Assembly: GCA_009930115.1 (NCBI GenBank)
Contig: RZYY01000006.1
Location: 1 to 51,071 of the forward strand
DNA length: 51,071 bases
Source of the DNA: Sphingobacteriia bacterium
GTDB taxonomy: Bacteria > Bacteroidota > Bacteroidia > Bacteroidales > 4484-276
Reading direction: 5' to 3'
Numbering within the stretch: the first letter of the stretch is position 1; every line of letters begins with the position of its first letter. Positions 1-8,451 of this stretch are shown here, one piece after another. Below the pieces are notes generated by a model, which saw only the letters and a program-made list of their open reading frames with translations, was not told where the DNA came from and did not search any database. Position numbers and translations under genes: made by a program.

Positions 1-1722
1 GAATACAGAAGACTCCGCCCCATTATAGAATCAATCGGACAAGACGTGCCTGTAATTGCTCTCACCGCAACGGCTACCCCGAAAGTTCAGCAGGATATTC
101 TGAAAAACCTGAATATCCTTGATGCTAACATCTATAAGTCATCTTTTGACCGGCCAAATCTTTATTACGAAGTCCGACCGAAAACAAAAGATGTAATAAA
201 GGACATCATCAAATACATCAAATCCCATTCCGGAAAATCGGGCATCGTTTACTGCCTCAGCCGGAAAAAAGTGGAAGAATTGGCTGAAACATTGCAGGTA
301 AACGGAATTAAAGCTCTTCCTTATCACGCCGGACTGGATGCAGCTACCCGAAGAATGAATCAGGATAAGTTTCTTATGGAAGATGTGGACATCATCGTAG
401 CCACCATTGCCTTTGGAATGGGAATTGATAAACCTGATGTCCGCTTTGTAATTCACCACGACATGCCTAAAAGCCTCGAAGGCTATTATCAGGAAACCGG
501 TCGTGCCGGCCGTGACGACGGAGAAGGAAATTGTATCACCTTTTACAGTTACGACGATATCCAGAAACTGGAAAAATTTATGAAAGGCAAACCGGTAGCC
601 GAACAGGAAATTGCACAGCAACTCCTCCTCGAAACCGTAGCTTATGCTGAATCTTCAGTTTGCAGACACAGACAGCTGCTTCACTATTTCGGTGAAGATT
701 ACAAACAGGAAAACTGTGGAGCCTGCGATAATTGCCTGCATCCCAAAGAGAAATTTGAAGGTAAAAAGTACGTAACGATTGTTCTGGAATGTGTGCTCGA
801 AGTTAAACAACTATTCAAAGCTAAACATATAGTTAATATTCTCGTTGGCCGCAATACCGCAACACTCAAATCATACAAGCATCATCTTATCAAATCATTT
901 GGAAGAGGCGAGGAAGAGGATGAAAAATTCTGGAACGCCGTAATTCGTCAGGCACTCATCAGCAACCTGCTGGTTAAGGATATTGATAACTATGGTCTGC
1001 TCAAAGTAAGTAAAAAAGGTTTTCAGTTTTTGGATGAACCCTGGTCTTTCATGCTCACCAAAGATCATGATTATGACAATTTCGACGAAGAAGTTGATAT
1101 TATCACAGGTGCCCATAAAACAAGCTCGGCTGACCAGGCACTTTTCAGCATGCTGAAAGACCTGAGAAAACAAATTTCGAAAAAGGAAAATCTGCCGCCG
1201 TTCGTTATTTTCCAGGACCCCTCTCTTGAAGATATGGCCATTCAGTACCCTGTTACCATGGATGAGCTCACCCAGATTACTGGCGTTGGCATAGGCAAAG
1301 CACAAAAATATGGAAAGCCCTTCCTTGATTTCATCAAAAATTATGTGGAGGAAAATGAAATTATCCGTCCCAACGACATGGTTGTGAAATCGGTAGTGAA
1401 TAAATCCGGCCTCAAAGTCTATATCATTAAAAGTATTGACCGTAAGCTTTCACTCGAAGATATTGCCTATACCAAAGACCTGACTTTTGACGAACTGCTC
1501 AACGAAATTGAAAGTATTGTAGCTTCAGGAACAAAAATCGACATCAATTATTATATCAACGAATACGTTGATCCTTATCATCAGGAAGAAATTATTGAAT
1601 ATTTCCAGGAAGCAGAATCCGACTCTATTGATGCTGCACTGAAAGAACTCGGTGAAGACGAGTTTAACGAATATGAAATCAGGCTTATGCGGATCAAATT
1701 TATGTCGGAAGTAGGTAACTGA
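1..1722 (+). CDS. recQ: ATP-dependent DNA helicase RecQ (5' end outside window)
   Basis: A 3'-5' DNA helicase of recombination and fork repair. The reading frame is open from base 1, so the true start lies upstream; 573 codons are visible, and the Walker A and DEAH motifs of the first RecA-like domain are missing. Visible motifs are TATAT (motif III) near the start, the second helicase domain with [12 protein letters not shown] and the arginine-finger motif QETGRAGRD, and the zinc site with one Cys in SSVCRH and three in CGACDNC. These are followed by the winged-helix RQC region and an HRDC domain (about visible residues 365-445). A further tail of about 110 residues after HRDC is usual in Bacteroidota RecQ as I recall it. 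No frameshift is seen. Family assignment is firm. Confidence 0.95.
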   Translation, partial: EYRRLRPIIESIGQDVPVIALTATATPKVQQDILKNLNILDANIYKSSFDRPNLYYEVRPKTKDVIKDIIKYIKSHSGKSGIVYCLSRKKVEELAETLQVNGIKALPYHAGLDAATRRMNQDKFLMEDVDIIVATIAFGMGIDKPDVRFVIHHDMPKSLEGYYQETGRAGRDDGEGNCITFYSYDDIQKLEKFMKGKPVAEQEIAQQLLLETVAYAESSVCRHRQLLHYFGEDYKQENCGACDNCLHPKEKFEGKKYVTIVLECVLEVKQLFKAKHIVNILVGRNTATLKSYKHHLIKSFGRGEEEDEKFWNAVIRQALISNLLVKDIDNYGLLKVSKKGFQFLDEPWSFMLTKDHDYDNFDEEVDIITGAHKTSSADQALFSMLKDLRKQISKKENLPPFVIFQDPSLEDMAIQYPVTMDELTQITGVGIGKAQKYGKPFLDFIKNYVEENEIIRPNDMVVKSVVNKSGLKVYIIKSIDRKLSLEDIAYTKDLTFDELLNEIESIVASGTKIDINYYINEYVDPYHQEEIIEYFQEAESDSIDAALKELGEDEFNEYEIRLMRIKFMSEVGN

Positions 1723-1798
1723 TAAAAAACGCAAAATCCTCAGTGAGCCCAGATTTGTTCGTGTAATCATCCGGTTCCGTGTAAAATTTCAGCAAGCA

Positions 1799-2188
1799 AT
1801 GAAACTCCAACATTTTTTCTTTATAGGTATCATCATGCTGATTACAGCCTGTGGTCCTTCAGGTGAACGAAAAGCAGAATCAGTACCTGATCATTTGTTA
1901 TCAGTTGACAAAATGGCTGCTCTTATTTCCGATATTCAAATTACCGAAGCAGTTTTGCAACAACAAAAAGCCTCCGGCCTCAATGAACAGGAACAGTCGA
2001 AAGACTATTTCAGGGAAATATTCAGCAAGCACGGAGTTTCTTATGAGCTTTATTCGGAAAGTAAGCAGTTTTACGAAGCCAATCCCAAACTCTATGAAGA
2101 AGTTTTCGAAAAAGTCATAACGCTGATGACCCGGCAACAGACAGAATTATCCAATCCAAAAACAGAAGAGGAAAAAAAGGAGGAATAA
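1799..2188 (+). CDS. DUF4296-type small lipoprotein
   Basis: A 129-residue predicted lipoprotein of unknown function. The N-terminus has one charged residue, a hydrophobic run and the lipobox LITAC with Cys at residue 18, so it should be lipidated and exported. The mature part is mainly charged helix; DKMAALISDIQITEAVL matches the Bacteroidota DUF4296 family as I know it. The C-terminus is a low-complexity Glu/Lys tail. It lies 76 bp after recQ on the same strand and could be read with it. I see no terminator between them and no enzyme motif. Confidence 0.8.
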   Translation: MKLQHFFFIGIIMLITACGPSGERKAESVPDHLLSVDKMAALISDIQITEAVLQQQKASGLNEQEQSKDYFREIFSKHGVSYELYSESKQFYEANPKLYEEVFEKVITLMTRQQTELSNPKTEEEKKEE

Positions 2189-2331
2189 TAATTTGGTAAA
2201 ACTGAGCACTTTCATGAATTTTCTTAACAATCAGATGCCATTAATCTTTCCGGCGTTGGGTGAAGAAAAAATCATTCACCTTTTCTATTGTATTGATTAA
2301 ATCCCGAAAATTATCAGCAGAACAGGATATC

Positions 2332-3156
2332 ATGCCGGAAGTTAAATTTTACAAACCTGACGATCATATAAAATGGATGGTCAGAAAGTTTGAAATGATT
2401 AAATCAACCCAGGATGATTTACAGCTGACCGACAATTTTATCCCCCGCCCTGATATTGCCATGGTTTTCCATTTTGGTAGCCTTCCAAGGATCATTTATC
2501 CGGTTGACATTGAATTAAAACCATTAACCATAACAGTTATTTCTGACAGACCGGTAAAACTGTCGGTTGACGGGAAGCTGGATTCATTTATTGCTATTTG
2601 CAATGCTACCGTTTTATCGAAAATTCTACACCTAAATCTGAATATAAAAGGAATTAAAAATGTTGGAATTTCGGATGAACGTTTTACAGGACTCTGGGAA
2701 AAAATGGACGAAATGAAATCAAATAAAGGGAGGATCAAAATTTTTTCTGAGGAAATTCAAAAAATTGCCGGTGATTATCAGTTCGACCAAATTGACAGAA
2801 TTTATTTTGAAATCCTTGAAAACAGCATGGGAAAGTCACTTCAGAAAATAACCGAGAACATTTGTTTAACAAAGAGTACACTGAACCGAAATTTTTTAAA
2901 GCGCACCGGAGTAAGTATGAAGAAATTAATACGAATCGCCCGCGTTCATTCCATCTTTGAAAGGATGATTGGAGAAAGAAGAAGTGATTGCCGGGAATTA
3001 TTTTACCAAAGTAACTATTATGATCAGTCACACTTCATAAAAGATTTCAGGGCAATTACCGGATTTACCCCAAAGCATTTTTTTAAGGTGAACTCTGCCT
3101 TGTGCAAAATCCTTTCCGGAATGGATGAAACTAATCCAAATTCGGTGGCAGGATAA
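2332..3156 (+). CDS. AraC-family transcriptional regulator
   Basis: A DNA-binding regulator of about 274 residues. The C-terminal third holds the two helix-turn-helix motifs of the AraC/XylS family: ITENICLTKSTLNRNFLKR is the first, and YYDQSHFIKDFRAITGFTPK is the second, with the usual F-x-R-xx-G-xx-P signature. The N-terminal half (MPEVKFYKPDDHIKWMV onward) resembles the sensor region found in many Bacteroidota AraC proteins, so the ligand cannot be named. The ATG at 2332 is preferred: the upstream GTG at 2260 would add 24 residues of poor quality. The neighbours are unrelated lipoprotein genes, so the target is unknown. Confidence 0.85.
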   Translation: MPEVKFYKPDDHIKWMVRKFEMIKSTQDDLQLTDNFIPRPDIAMVFHFGSLPRIIYPVDIELKPLTITVISDRPVKLSVDGKLDSFIAICNATVLSKILHLNLNIKGIKNVGISDERFTGLWEKMDEMKSNKGRIKIFSEEIQKIAGDYQFDQIDRIYFEILENSMGKSLQKITENICLTKSTLNRNFLKRTGVSMKKLIRIARVHSIFERMIGERRSDCRELFYQSNYYDQSHFIKDFRAITGFTPKHFFKVNSALCKILSGMDETNPNSVAG

Positions 3157-3197
3157 AAAATGCGTTTTTTTTACAATTTTTTTCTTCAACACCTGTC

Positions 3198-3205
3198 TAA
3201 TTTTG
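3198..3205 (+). promoter_or_regulatory. Promoter -7 box TAATTTTG
   Basis: An exact match to the Bacteroidota TAnnTTTG element, 21 bp before the ATG at 3226. It places transcription start near 3212, downstream of an in-frame ATG at 3160, and so supports 3226 as the real start of the lipoprotein gene. No clear TTG -33 element is seen. Confidence 0.5.
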
Positions 3206-3225
3206 CAGAAAAAATAACACCCGAC

Positions 3226-3855
3226 ATGAGAAATCTGATCTTGTTTTTTGCAATTTGTTCTTTTTTGGTTTCATGTAAAAATGTACCTTCAAATGAAACA
3301 CAGGAAGAAACATCCACCACTGAATCATTGGAAGTATCCTCAGCACCAGGAGAAATTTACGGTATCGAATCAGCCTATGTAAAATACCGTACAAATGCTG
3401 TGGGACAGGAAATGATCCGAGAGTTGTGGTTTGACGGCCACGGGAATCGGCAGTACGAAGAAAATACCATGGAAATCATGGGAAATAAGTCGGGAACGAA
3501 GTCGCTGGTTCTTGATGGCTGGAAGTACCAGTGGGACATTGATTCAAATTCAGGGACCAAATCGAAGTTTTACCAGTCGGTAACAGATTACGATAAAGTT
3601 TCTGAAAAAGAAATCGAACGTTATGGTATTCAGAAACATGGTTATGAAACAATAGCTGGTAAAAATTGCCTGAAGGTAACCACCGAGAAACCAGCAAAAT
3701 CGACCAGCTGGATTTGGGAAAATATCCCGCTCAAAACCGAAGCGGTCTTTGCTGGCAATCAAGTACTGGTGGAAGTTGTAGAAATTAAAGAGGGCAATGT
3801 TGATCCGGATGTTTTTAAACTGCCTGACGGCGTGACTTTTACAGAACCGGAGTAA
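3226..3855 (+). CDS. Hypothetical secreted lipoprotein
   Basis: A 209-residue predicted lipoprotein. The start at 3226 gives a clean signal peptide, MRNLILFFAICSFLVSC, with lipobox LVSC (Cys 17). The in-frame ATG at 3160 adds 22 residues that spoil the signal and lies upstream of the predicted transcription start. After a Ser/Thr/Glu-rich linker the mature domain has alternating strands (VKYRTNAVGQEMIRELWFDG and ETIAGKNCLKVTTE), like periplasmic beta-rich DUF proteins such as the LolA/DUF4412-type fold. That resemblance is only an impression of fold. No catalytic motif is visible and the function is unknown. Confidence 0.75.
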   Translation: MRNLILFFAICSFLVSCKNVPSNETQEETSTTESLEVSSAPGEIYGIESAYVKYRTNAVGQEMIRELWFDGHGNRQYEENTMEIMGNKSGTKSLVLDGWKYQWDIDSNSGTKSKFYQSVTDYDKVSEKEIERYGIQKHGYETIAGKNCLKVTTEKPAKSTSWIWENIPLKTEAVFAGNQVLVEVVEIKEGNVDPDVFKLPDGVTFTEPE

Positions 3856-3888
3856 AATAATACCCAAATTTGTTTGCTTTTGACGCTG

Positions 3889-3907
3889 CAGGCAACTATG
3901 CCTGTTT
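3889..3907 (+). terminator. Weak hairpin after lipoprotein gene
   Basis: A 6-bp stem CAGGCA/TGCCTG with loop ACTA, followed by only three T residues. It lies 34 bp past the lipoprotein stop. It could be a weak intrinsic terminator; the short T-run lowers confidence. Confidence 0.35.
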
Positions 3908-3962
3908 GTCCGAAATAGCTAATCTGAGTTATGAAAATATGGATTCTTAATTTTTAAGTATT

Positions 3963-4340
3963 TTGACATTTGAGCAGGATCAAATTGAAAAACTCAGGCA
4001 GGAGCTTTCGGTAATGTCCCTTTCAGAAAGAAAAAGGCAGGCTTTTTATTCGGTTGATGCATTTGAGGATTTCAACAATGTTTCGGGTTTGCTTCCCGAA
4101 AGTCATAAGACTACAGGTGATCCGCTGGTGAGGATTAATCCTGGTCTGATTAATCCGAAAAGTAACAAGATACAATTGATTTCAATCCAATGGCATATTC
4201 TGAACGCTGAATATTACGACCGCCCGCGGCTAGCCGGAATGAGCACCAAACCGGATTTAATCACTGACAACAAATTTCTGCTGATTTACAAAGACAGAGA
4301 TTTTTGGAAAAATCTGATACCTTCAATAAAAAATGACTGA
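3963..4340 (+). CDS. Hypothetical protein, TTG start
   Basis: I do not recognise this 125-residue ORF. It opens with TTG at 3963 because an in-frame stop lies 15 bp upstream (3948) and the first ATG is 17 codons in (4014). The N-terminus is a charged helix (EQDQIEKLRQELSVMSLSERKRQ). The remainder is soluble, with no signal peptide or membrane segment; it includes ISIQWHILNAEYYDRPR and ends KDRDFWKNLIPSIKND. Codon use and composition look coding, but it stands alone between gaps. It may be a genuine orphan gene or the 3' part of a decayed one. Confidence 0.5.
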   Translation: MTFEQDQIEKLRQELSVMSLSERKRQAFYSVDAFEDFNNVSGLLPESHKTTGDPLVRINPGLINPKSNKIQLISIQWHILNAEYYDRPRLAGMSTKPDLITDNKFLLIYKDRDFWKNLIPSIKND

Positions 4341-4692
4341 CCTCCAAATAGCCAAAGCCACACAATTAAGCTGCCATCTTAACGGATTTTTCGCTATACT
4401 TACGCTTTGAGCAATTACAACACATCAACGGTCTGGTTGGTCAATCATTAACTCTTTGTCATCATACGAAAAAGATGAAAATGACACTTTTTACTAAATG
4501 TTGGATCGTGATATTGGTGGGCTTTCAGGGAAAGTTTATACAAAAAATAAGGTAATTCAGCAAGTTGTATCAGAGAAAAATTTGTACAGGATTCAAAGAA
4601 CTGATCATTTATCATAGTTATCAAATACGTCACTTTTGGAAATATGGCCTGATTATCTGAAATTCAAAAAAAAAGCCTTAATATTGTAGCTG
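4341..4692. other. Gene-poor gap before the leader element
   Basis: No convincing gene. A 26-codon ATG ORF begins near 4474 (MKMTLFTKCWIVILVGFQG) and looks like a signal peptide without a protein behind it; it may be debris. The 61-codon ORF on the opposite strand (4448-4633) has no recognisable content. The last part (4657-4686) carries a promoter-like CTG-N19-TAATATTG. Confidence 0.4.
4657..4686 (+). promoter_or_regulatory. Near-consensus promoter CTG-N19-TAATATTG
   Basis: CTG at 4657-4659 and TAATATTG at 4679-4686 are separated by exactly 19 bp. Each element differs by one base from the Bacteroidota TTG-N19-TAnnTTTG pattern. It would start transcription at about 4693, just before the folded leader at 4695-4762. 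Confidence 0.4.
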
Positions 4693-4694
4693 AT

Positions 4695-4762
4695 AAGTGG
4701 AGTTCCGAAACCACTTTTTAAAAACGACCTGCCCTGCTGAGGTTATTGCAGGGGGCGGAACT
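4695..4762 (+). ncRNA. Candidate pseudoknotted 5' leader RNA
   Basis: Three exact complementarities fall inside the 5' leader of the downstream gene. AAGTGG (4695-4700) pairs with CCACTT (4711-4716). The loop of that hairpin holds AGTTCCG (4701-4707), fully complementary to CGGAACT (4756-4762). Between them CCCTGC (4732-4737) pairs with GCAGGG (4748-4753). Together these form an H-type pseudoknot with an extra arm. The first hairpin is followed by TTTTT, so it could alternatively act as a terminator that the long-range pairing modulates. No known riboswitch class is recognised. Function as a regulator is inference. Confidence 0.35.
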
Positions 4763-4801
4763 GAAAAGCCTTATGAGTAGGAGAAATTTAAAACAAATGT
4801 T

Positions 4802-5041
4802 ATGGAAGAAATTACAAATCGACCGGCTGTCACAACAGGAGACTGGGTTTTAACGATGTTAATCACGGCAATACCAATAGTTGGTATCATTATGCTGTTT
4901 GTTTGGGCTTTCAGCAGCGGCACCAATCCAAGTAAAGCGAACTGGGCCAAGGCTGCTTTAATCTGGATGGTAATTGGTATTGTTATTGTCATTTTGTTTT
5001 CCTGGATTTTTGGCACTGCATTTTTAAGTTTTTTTGGCTAA
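4802..5041 (+). CDS. Small two-helix membrane protein
   Basis: A 79-residue predicted inner-membrane protein. Two hydrophobic segments are visible at about residues 17-38 (VLTMLITAIPIVGIIMLFVWAF) and 49-76, joined by a polar turn SSGTNPSKANWAKA. The short N-terminus MEEITNRPAVTTGDW precedes the first helix. Similar 'GDWVLT..IP.VGIIMLFVWAF' proteins are common uncharacterised proteins in Bacteroidota, from memory. There is an AGGAG-like sequence about 20 bp before the ATG. It stands alone, with a folded leader upstream and a hairpin over its stop codon. Function unknown. Confidence 0.75.
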   Translation: MEEITNRPAVTTGDWVLTMLITAIPIVGIIMLFVWAFSSGTNPSKANWAKAALIWMVIGIVIVILFSWIFGTAFLSFFG

Positions 5042-5068
5042 AATCTGAGTTTCCTTAAACAGATTTTT
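5041..5068 (+). terminator. Intrinsic terminator
   Basis: AAATCTG (5041-5047) pairs with CAGATTT (5060-5066) and runs into a five-T tract. It overlaps the stop codon of the small membrane protein gene. The stem is AT-rich and short, so moderate strength is expected. Confidence 0.45.
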
Positions 5069-5757
5069 GGGCAGTTTTAACTATTATCAGGTTCGCTTTT
5101 CTTCCCCGGCCTGTTTGCAGTTGCCCCGCGGCCCGGTATAAATAGGTACCTTCCAAAATGCTGGAGAATCTTAAGAATCCATTAATGATTCTCAGGGATT
5201 GATATGCCCTTTTGTATTTCCTCAACGGGTGGAAATTAATGCTGTCTTTCTACTGCCTTTCAGGTTTCGCTCTGTTTTTTTATGAACGGATAAATTTCAA
5301 GCATAAACCTTGACTATACCATCGCTATATCAACTCTATGTGAAGATTGGTTTACATACTGATTAACAATGTTTTGATACGGCCAACCATTATAAAACAT
5401 AGAGCTGGCATAGAGAATGACATGGGAAGATTTTACTTATAGCTGGCAATCCGGCTACTTGTGATTGTTTTAGATGAAAATCCGGGATGAATTTGTCTCA
5501 GAATGGTCAGTAAATCAGCTATAAATTTCTTATTCGGAAACTAGGGTTTGCCTGACCAGTTAATCCAAATATGGTGAAAAATGAGAACAATTCCCTGTTT
5601 TAACCCAATGCAGGGTTAAATGAAGAATGCTTGATCAGGTAATTCCACCCGCCCGGAAAATTTTAGTTGCATCTTTTGTAATGAAATGGTAAGGAGCTGG
5701 AATACAATGAAATTTTTAGGATTCACCTATGGATATTGATGGAATGAAAATTTGATT
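5069..5757. other. Gene-free gap of about 690 bp
   Basis: No ORF with protein-like content on either strand, no tRNA and no obvious gene remnant. The only clear structure is the hairpin at 5599-5620. It separates a plus-strand gene from convergent minus-strand genes. Confidence 0.5.
5599..5620. repeat. Perfect 8-bp hairpin in the gap
   Basis: TTTAACCC (5599-5606) and GGGTTAAA (5613-5620) form a perfect inverted repeat around AATGCA. No T-tract follows, so it is not a classical terminator. Role unknown. Confidence 0.4.
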
Positions 5758-7242
5758 TTACTTTTGGTTTGTTTTTTCCCTGCCAAAGATAATGGCTTCG
5801 TAGGTAAAAATATCGGCGTTTCTCCAGCCGTCCCAGCCAATATGTGCTTTGTCGCGGGCACAATGCCCGAGAAACTCCTCAATATTCCAGTTATTGTTCA
5901 ACATCACCTGTGGGAGGAAGGTGCCGCTGTTAAGCCCTTTTTTAAGATAAATACCATGTTTTCCGGGAACAATTTCTGAGAGGGAGCTGATTTTTTTCAA
6001 GGGTGTTAGTACGGATATTTCCAGATCCAGTTCAGGCAATTCTTTTTTGGTTACTGGTTTGAATCTTTGGTCTTCGGTAGCTGCCGAAACAGCCATTTGC
6101 TGAACCGAACTGTAAAGCGGCTTTTTATCATCAAAATGGCCAATGCAGCCACGAAGTTCTCCATTTACATAAACCGAAACAAAAACCCCCGTTTTTTTGC
6201 TGATTGAGCCGGTCAAATCAATGGTTTCTTCAAAGTTTGTTGTTGTTCCCGTCAGTTTTTCGATTATAGAATTTTTTGCCAGTTTTAGCAGGGTTTGTTG
6301 CTCTTGTTCTGATAATAAAAACCCGGATTCAGTATTGTCTTGTTCCTGGTAAAATGCAATTGCCCAATACCCCACCACGCTTTCTTTATCTCCATAACTT
6401 GAATCACCGGAATTGTTGTAATCCAGAAGGGTAATGTTCAGATCATTACTTTTTTCGGTGTTGAAAAGGAGTGCAAGCATTGAGCTCCATCCGCACATGG
6501 GAGTGGCCAGATTCAAAACTTTTTTTAATTCCGGTGAATTAATGGTTCTGAGAAATTTTTCGGGTGAATTGGTGGTAATCGCCTGAGCAGTTTTCATATC
6601 TGTTCGGATTGCATCATCATAGGAGGGATAATGGGAGAAATCGCTGCTGATTACAAAAAGATTGTCCGGAATAAAATAAGGCTGAAGTACAGCAGCAATT
6701 TTCCGAATGGTGTCAACCGAATGTGTGGCGATTATGATCGGAACAATTCGGAAAGGTTTTTTCAGATGATACTGAAGAAAAGGAAGCTGTACTTCGAGAC
6801 TGTGCTCTTTCAGGTGTGCCTCAGGGCGACAGGTAAACACTTCGTTTGCTTCGATGAGTTTTTTCGCAACTTCGGTATCCACCTCAACACTTCCGAGAGG
6901 AGTTAAATAATTTCCACGATCATATACGGATGCACCGTTGAAGGATGTTCGATGGCTGGAACCGATCAGAAAAATGTGATCGAATGTTGCATCAGATGGT
7001 ATCTGGTTGAATGCTGATGCTGCCACGATACCGGAAAAAATATACCCTGCATGTGGCGAAACAAGTGCTCTGAGCCTTCCCGGTATTACAGGCCGGGCAG
7101 TTGAAAATAAAGATTTCAGGGTTGTACGAAGCGATTTTTCGTTGCCGGGATAAAATTGTCCTGCCACGCAGGGCTGGCGATGATGCATGGATTGGCCATC
7201 GTTTTTTGTGGGATCACTGTTTGTAAATGAGTTGTTCGACAT
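5758..7242 (-). CDS. MEMO1-AMMECR1 fusion (AmmeMemoRadiSam system proteins B and A)
   Basis: A 494-residue two-domain protein. The first part (about 18-285) is a MEMO1-like domain, related in fold to class III extradiol dioxygenases, with RQPCVAGQFYPG and SPHAGYIFSG. The second (about 305-485) is an AMMECR1 domain with LRGCIGHF and the region QRFKPVTKKELPELDLEISV. Both families occur with a radical SAM protein in the so-called AmmeMemoRadiSam system, whose chemistry I cannot state; no radical SAM gene is in this window. An upstream in-frame ATG (7275) lies at or before the predicted transcription start (-7 box 7273-7280), so 7242 is chosen. The glycerate kinase gene ends 68 bp upstream. Confidence 0.88.
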   Translation of the reverse strand: MSNNSFTNSDPTKNDGQSMHHRQPCVAGQFYPGNEKSLRTTLKSLFSTARPVIPGRLRALVSPHAGYIFSGIVAASAFNQIPSDATFDHIFLIGSSHRTSFNGASVYDRGNYLTPLGSVEVDTEVAKKLIEANEVFTCRPEAHLKEHSLEVQLPFLQYHLKKPFRIVPIIIATHSVDTIRKIAAVLQPYFIPDNLFVISSDFSHYPSYDDAIRTDMKTAQAITTNSPEKFLRTINSPELKKVLNLATPMCGWSSMLALLFNTEKSNDLNITLLDYNNSGDSSYGDKESVVGYWAIAFYQEQDNTESGFLLSEQEQQTLLKLAKNSIIEKLTGTTTNFEETIDLTGSISKKTGVFVSVYVNGELRGCIGHFDDKKPLYSSVQQMAVSAATEDQRFKPVTKKELPELDLEISVLTPLKKISSLSEIVPGKHGIYLKKGLNSGTFLPQVMLNNNWNIEEFLGHCARDKAHIGWDGWRNADIFTYEAIIFGREKTNQK

Positions 7243-7272
7243 GGTTGGAAAATGAATTGACCAGAATGAGTA

Positions 7273-7280
7273 CAAATTTA
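7273..7280 (-). promoter_or_regulatory. Promoter -7 box TAAATTTG
   Basis: Exact TAnnTTTG on the minus strand, 31 bp before the ATG at 7242. It lies between the glycerate kinase stop and the MEMO-AMMECR1 start, so the fusion gene probably has its own promoter. No clear -33 TTG is seen. Confidence 0.45.
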
Positions 7281-7310
7281 GAAAAAAATCATTTTTTGAT
7301 CATTTGCTTC

Positions 7311-8450
7311 TTAAGTATCTGTGGATACAATCCATTCACGGATCATTTTTTCGGCAGCAATTTCTAAAAATCCGGCAGCTCGCCGGAGACAAACCTCTTC
7401 GGGAAAGGTTGAATCACAGATGCTGATGATTCTGGTAAATCCGGCAGAGTAAAGGTCTAAATAATTTTCGCCAATGCGGCCTGCAAAAGCGACAAGTGGT
7501 TTATGATATTTTCGCGAAAGTCGGGCTATTCCGGCAGGTGTTTTTCCGAAAAGTGTCTGTCGGTCAATGGTTCCTTCACCTGTAATGATCAGATCAGCCA
7601 CGATGACTTTTTCTTCCAGTTTCGTGTTTTCACTGAGCAGGTCAAATCCGCTTTTAAGTTCAGCGTTTGTAAAAACTGACAATCCTGCACCCAGGCCTCC
7701 TGCTGCCCCGCCAAAAGGCATATTGCTGATGTCGATCCCAAGTTGTTTTTTAACAATTTTGGAGAAATGAACCATATTGGTTTCGAGTTGTTGAACCTCA
7801 GATGGAGAAGCTCCTTTTTGCGGGGCGAATACTTTTGTTGCGCCGTTAATTCCTGTTATTGGATTAGTGACGTCTGCTGCTGCAATTATTCTGGTGCTTT
7901 TGAGGCGGGCGTCAAGTCCTGACAGGTCAAGATTTTCAATTTCATTGAGTTTTCCTCCCCCTTCTCCGGTTAATCTTCCTGATTTGTTGAAAAATTTTAC
8001 TCCCAGTGCTCTTGCCATGCCGGTACCTGCATCATTGGTTGCACTTCCGCCCAGACCAACAATGATTGACGTACATTTTGCTTTCAATGCTTCCAGCATC
8101 AGTTCACCTGTTCCGAATGTGGTTGTTTTCAACGGATTCATTTCTTCTTTTTTCAGCAGGGAGATTCCCGATGCTGCAGCCGTTTCAATAACGGCTGTAT
8201 GTCCATCTGCCAGAATTCCGAAGAATGATCTGGTTTTTCGCATTAATGGACCGCTGACATATGTTTTAATGATATGTCCGCCTGCAGCGCCAATCAGTGT
8301 GTCAACCGTTCCTTCGCCTCCGTCGGCCATAGGTAAAATGGTTATCTGAGCATCGGGTAAAACTCTTGATATCCCTCGTGCAATAGCTGCAGCGGCTTCT
8401 TTGGCTGACAAGGAATTTTTAAAAGCGTCGGGAGCTACGAGAATTTTCAT
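7311..8450 (-). CDS. glxK: Glycerate 2-kinase (GlxK/GarK family)
   Basis: Phosphorylates D-glycerate with ATP, probably giving 2-phosphoglycerate, as known for the bacterial type 1 family. At 379 residues it has the family's usual length. Diagnostic regions include the N-terminal MKILVAPDAFKNSLSA, MADGGEGTVDTL, GLGGSATNDAGTGMA, PFGGAAGGLGAGL and ITGEGTIDRQTLFGK. It is cytoplasmic with no signal. The start is 1 bp from the stop of the T9SS protein upstream, so the two may be co-transcribed, though no functional link is evident. No tartronate or glyoxylate genes are near. The paralogues GarK and GlxK cannot be told apart here. Confidence 0.9.
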   Translation of the reverse strand: MKILVAPDAFKNSLSAKEAAAAIARGISRVLPDAQITILPMADGGEGTVDTLIGAAGGHIIKTYVSGPLMRKTRSFFGILADGHTAVIETAAASGISLLKKEEMNPLKTTTFGTGELMLEALKAKCTSIIVGLGGSATNDAGTGMARALGVKFFNKSGRLTGEGGGKLNEIENLDLSGLDARLKSTRIIAAADVTNPITGINGATKVFAPQKGASPSEVQQLETNMVHFSKIVKKQLGIDISNMPFGGAAGGLGAGLSVFTNAELKSGFDLLSENTKLEEKVIVADLIITGEGTIDRQTLFGKTPAGIARLSRKYHKPLVAFAGRIGENYLDLYSAGFTRIISICDSTFPEEVCLRRAAGFLEIAAEKMIREWIVSTDT

Positions 8451-8451
8451 C

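Noticed and set aside
2260-2331. GTG start 24 codons upstream for the AraC regulator
   Set aside because: The added residues do not resemble the family N-terminus, and the ATG at 2332 gives the expected MPEVKFYKP start.
4448-4633. 61-codon minus-strand frame in the gap
   Set aside because: No recognisable content, unusual composition and no promoter; likely chance.
7867-8349. 160-codon plus-strand frame
   Set aside because: It lies wholly opposite the glycerate kinase gene, whose motifs are clear; the translation is low-complexity Ser/Pro-rich and typical of an antisense frame.
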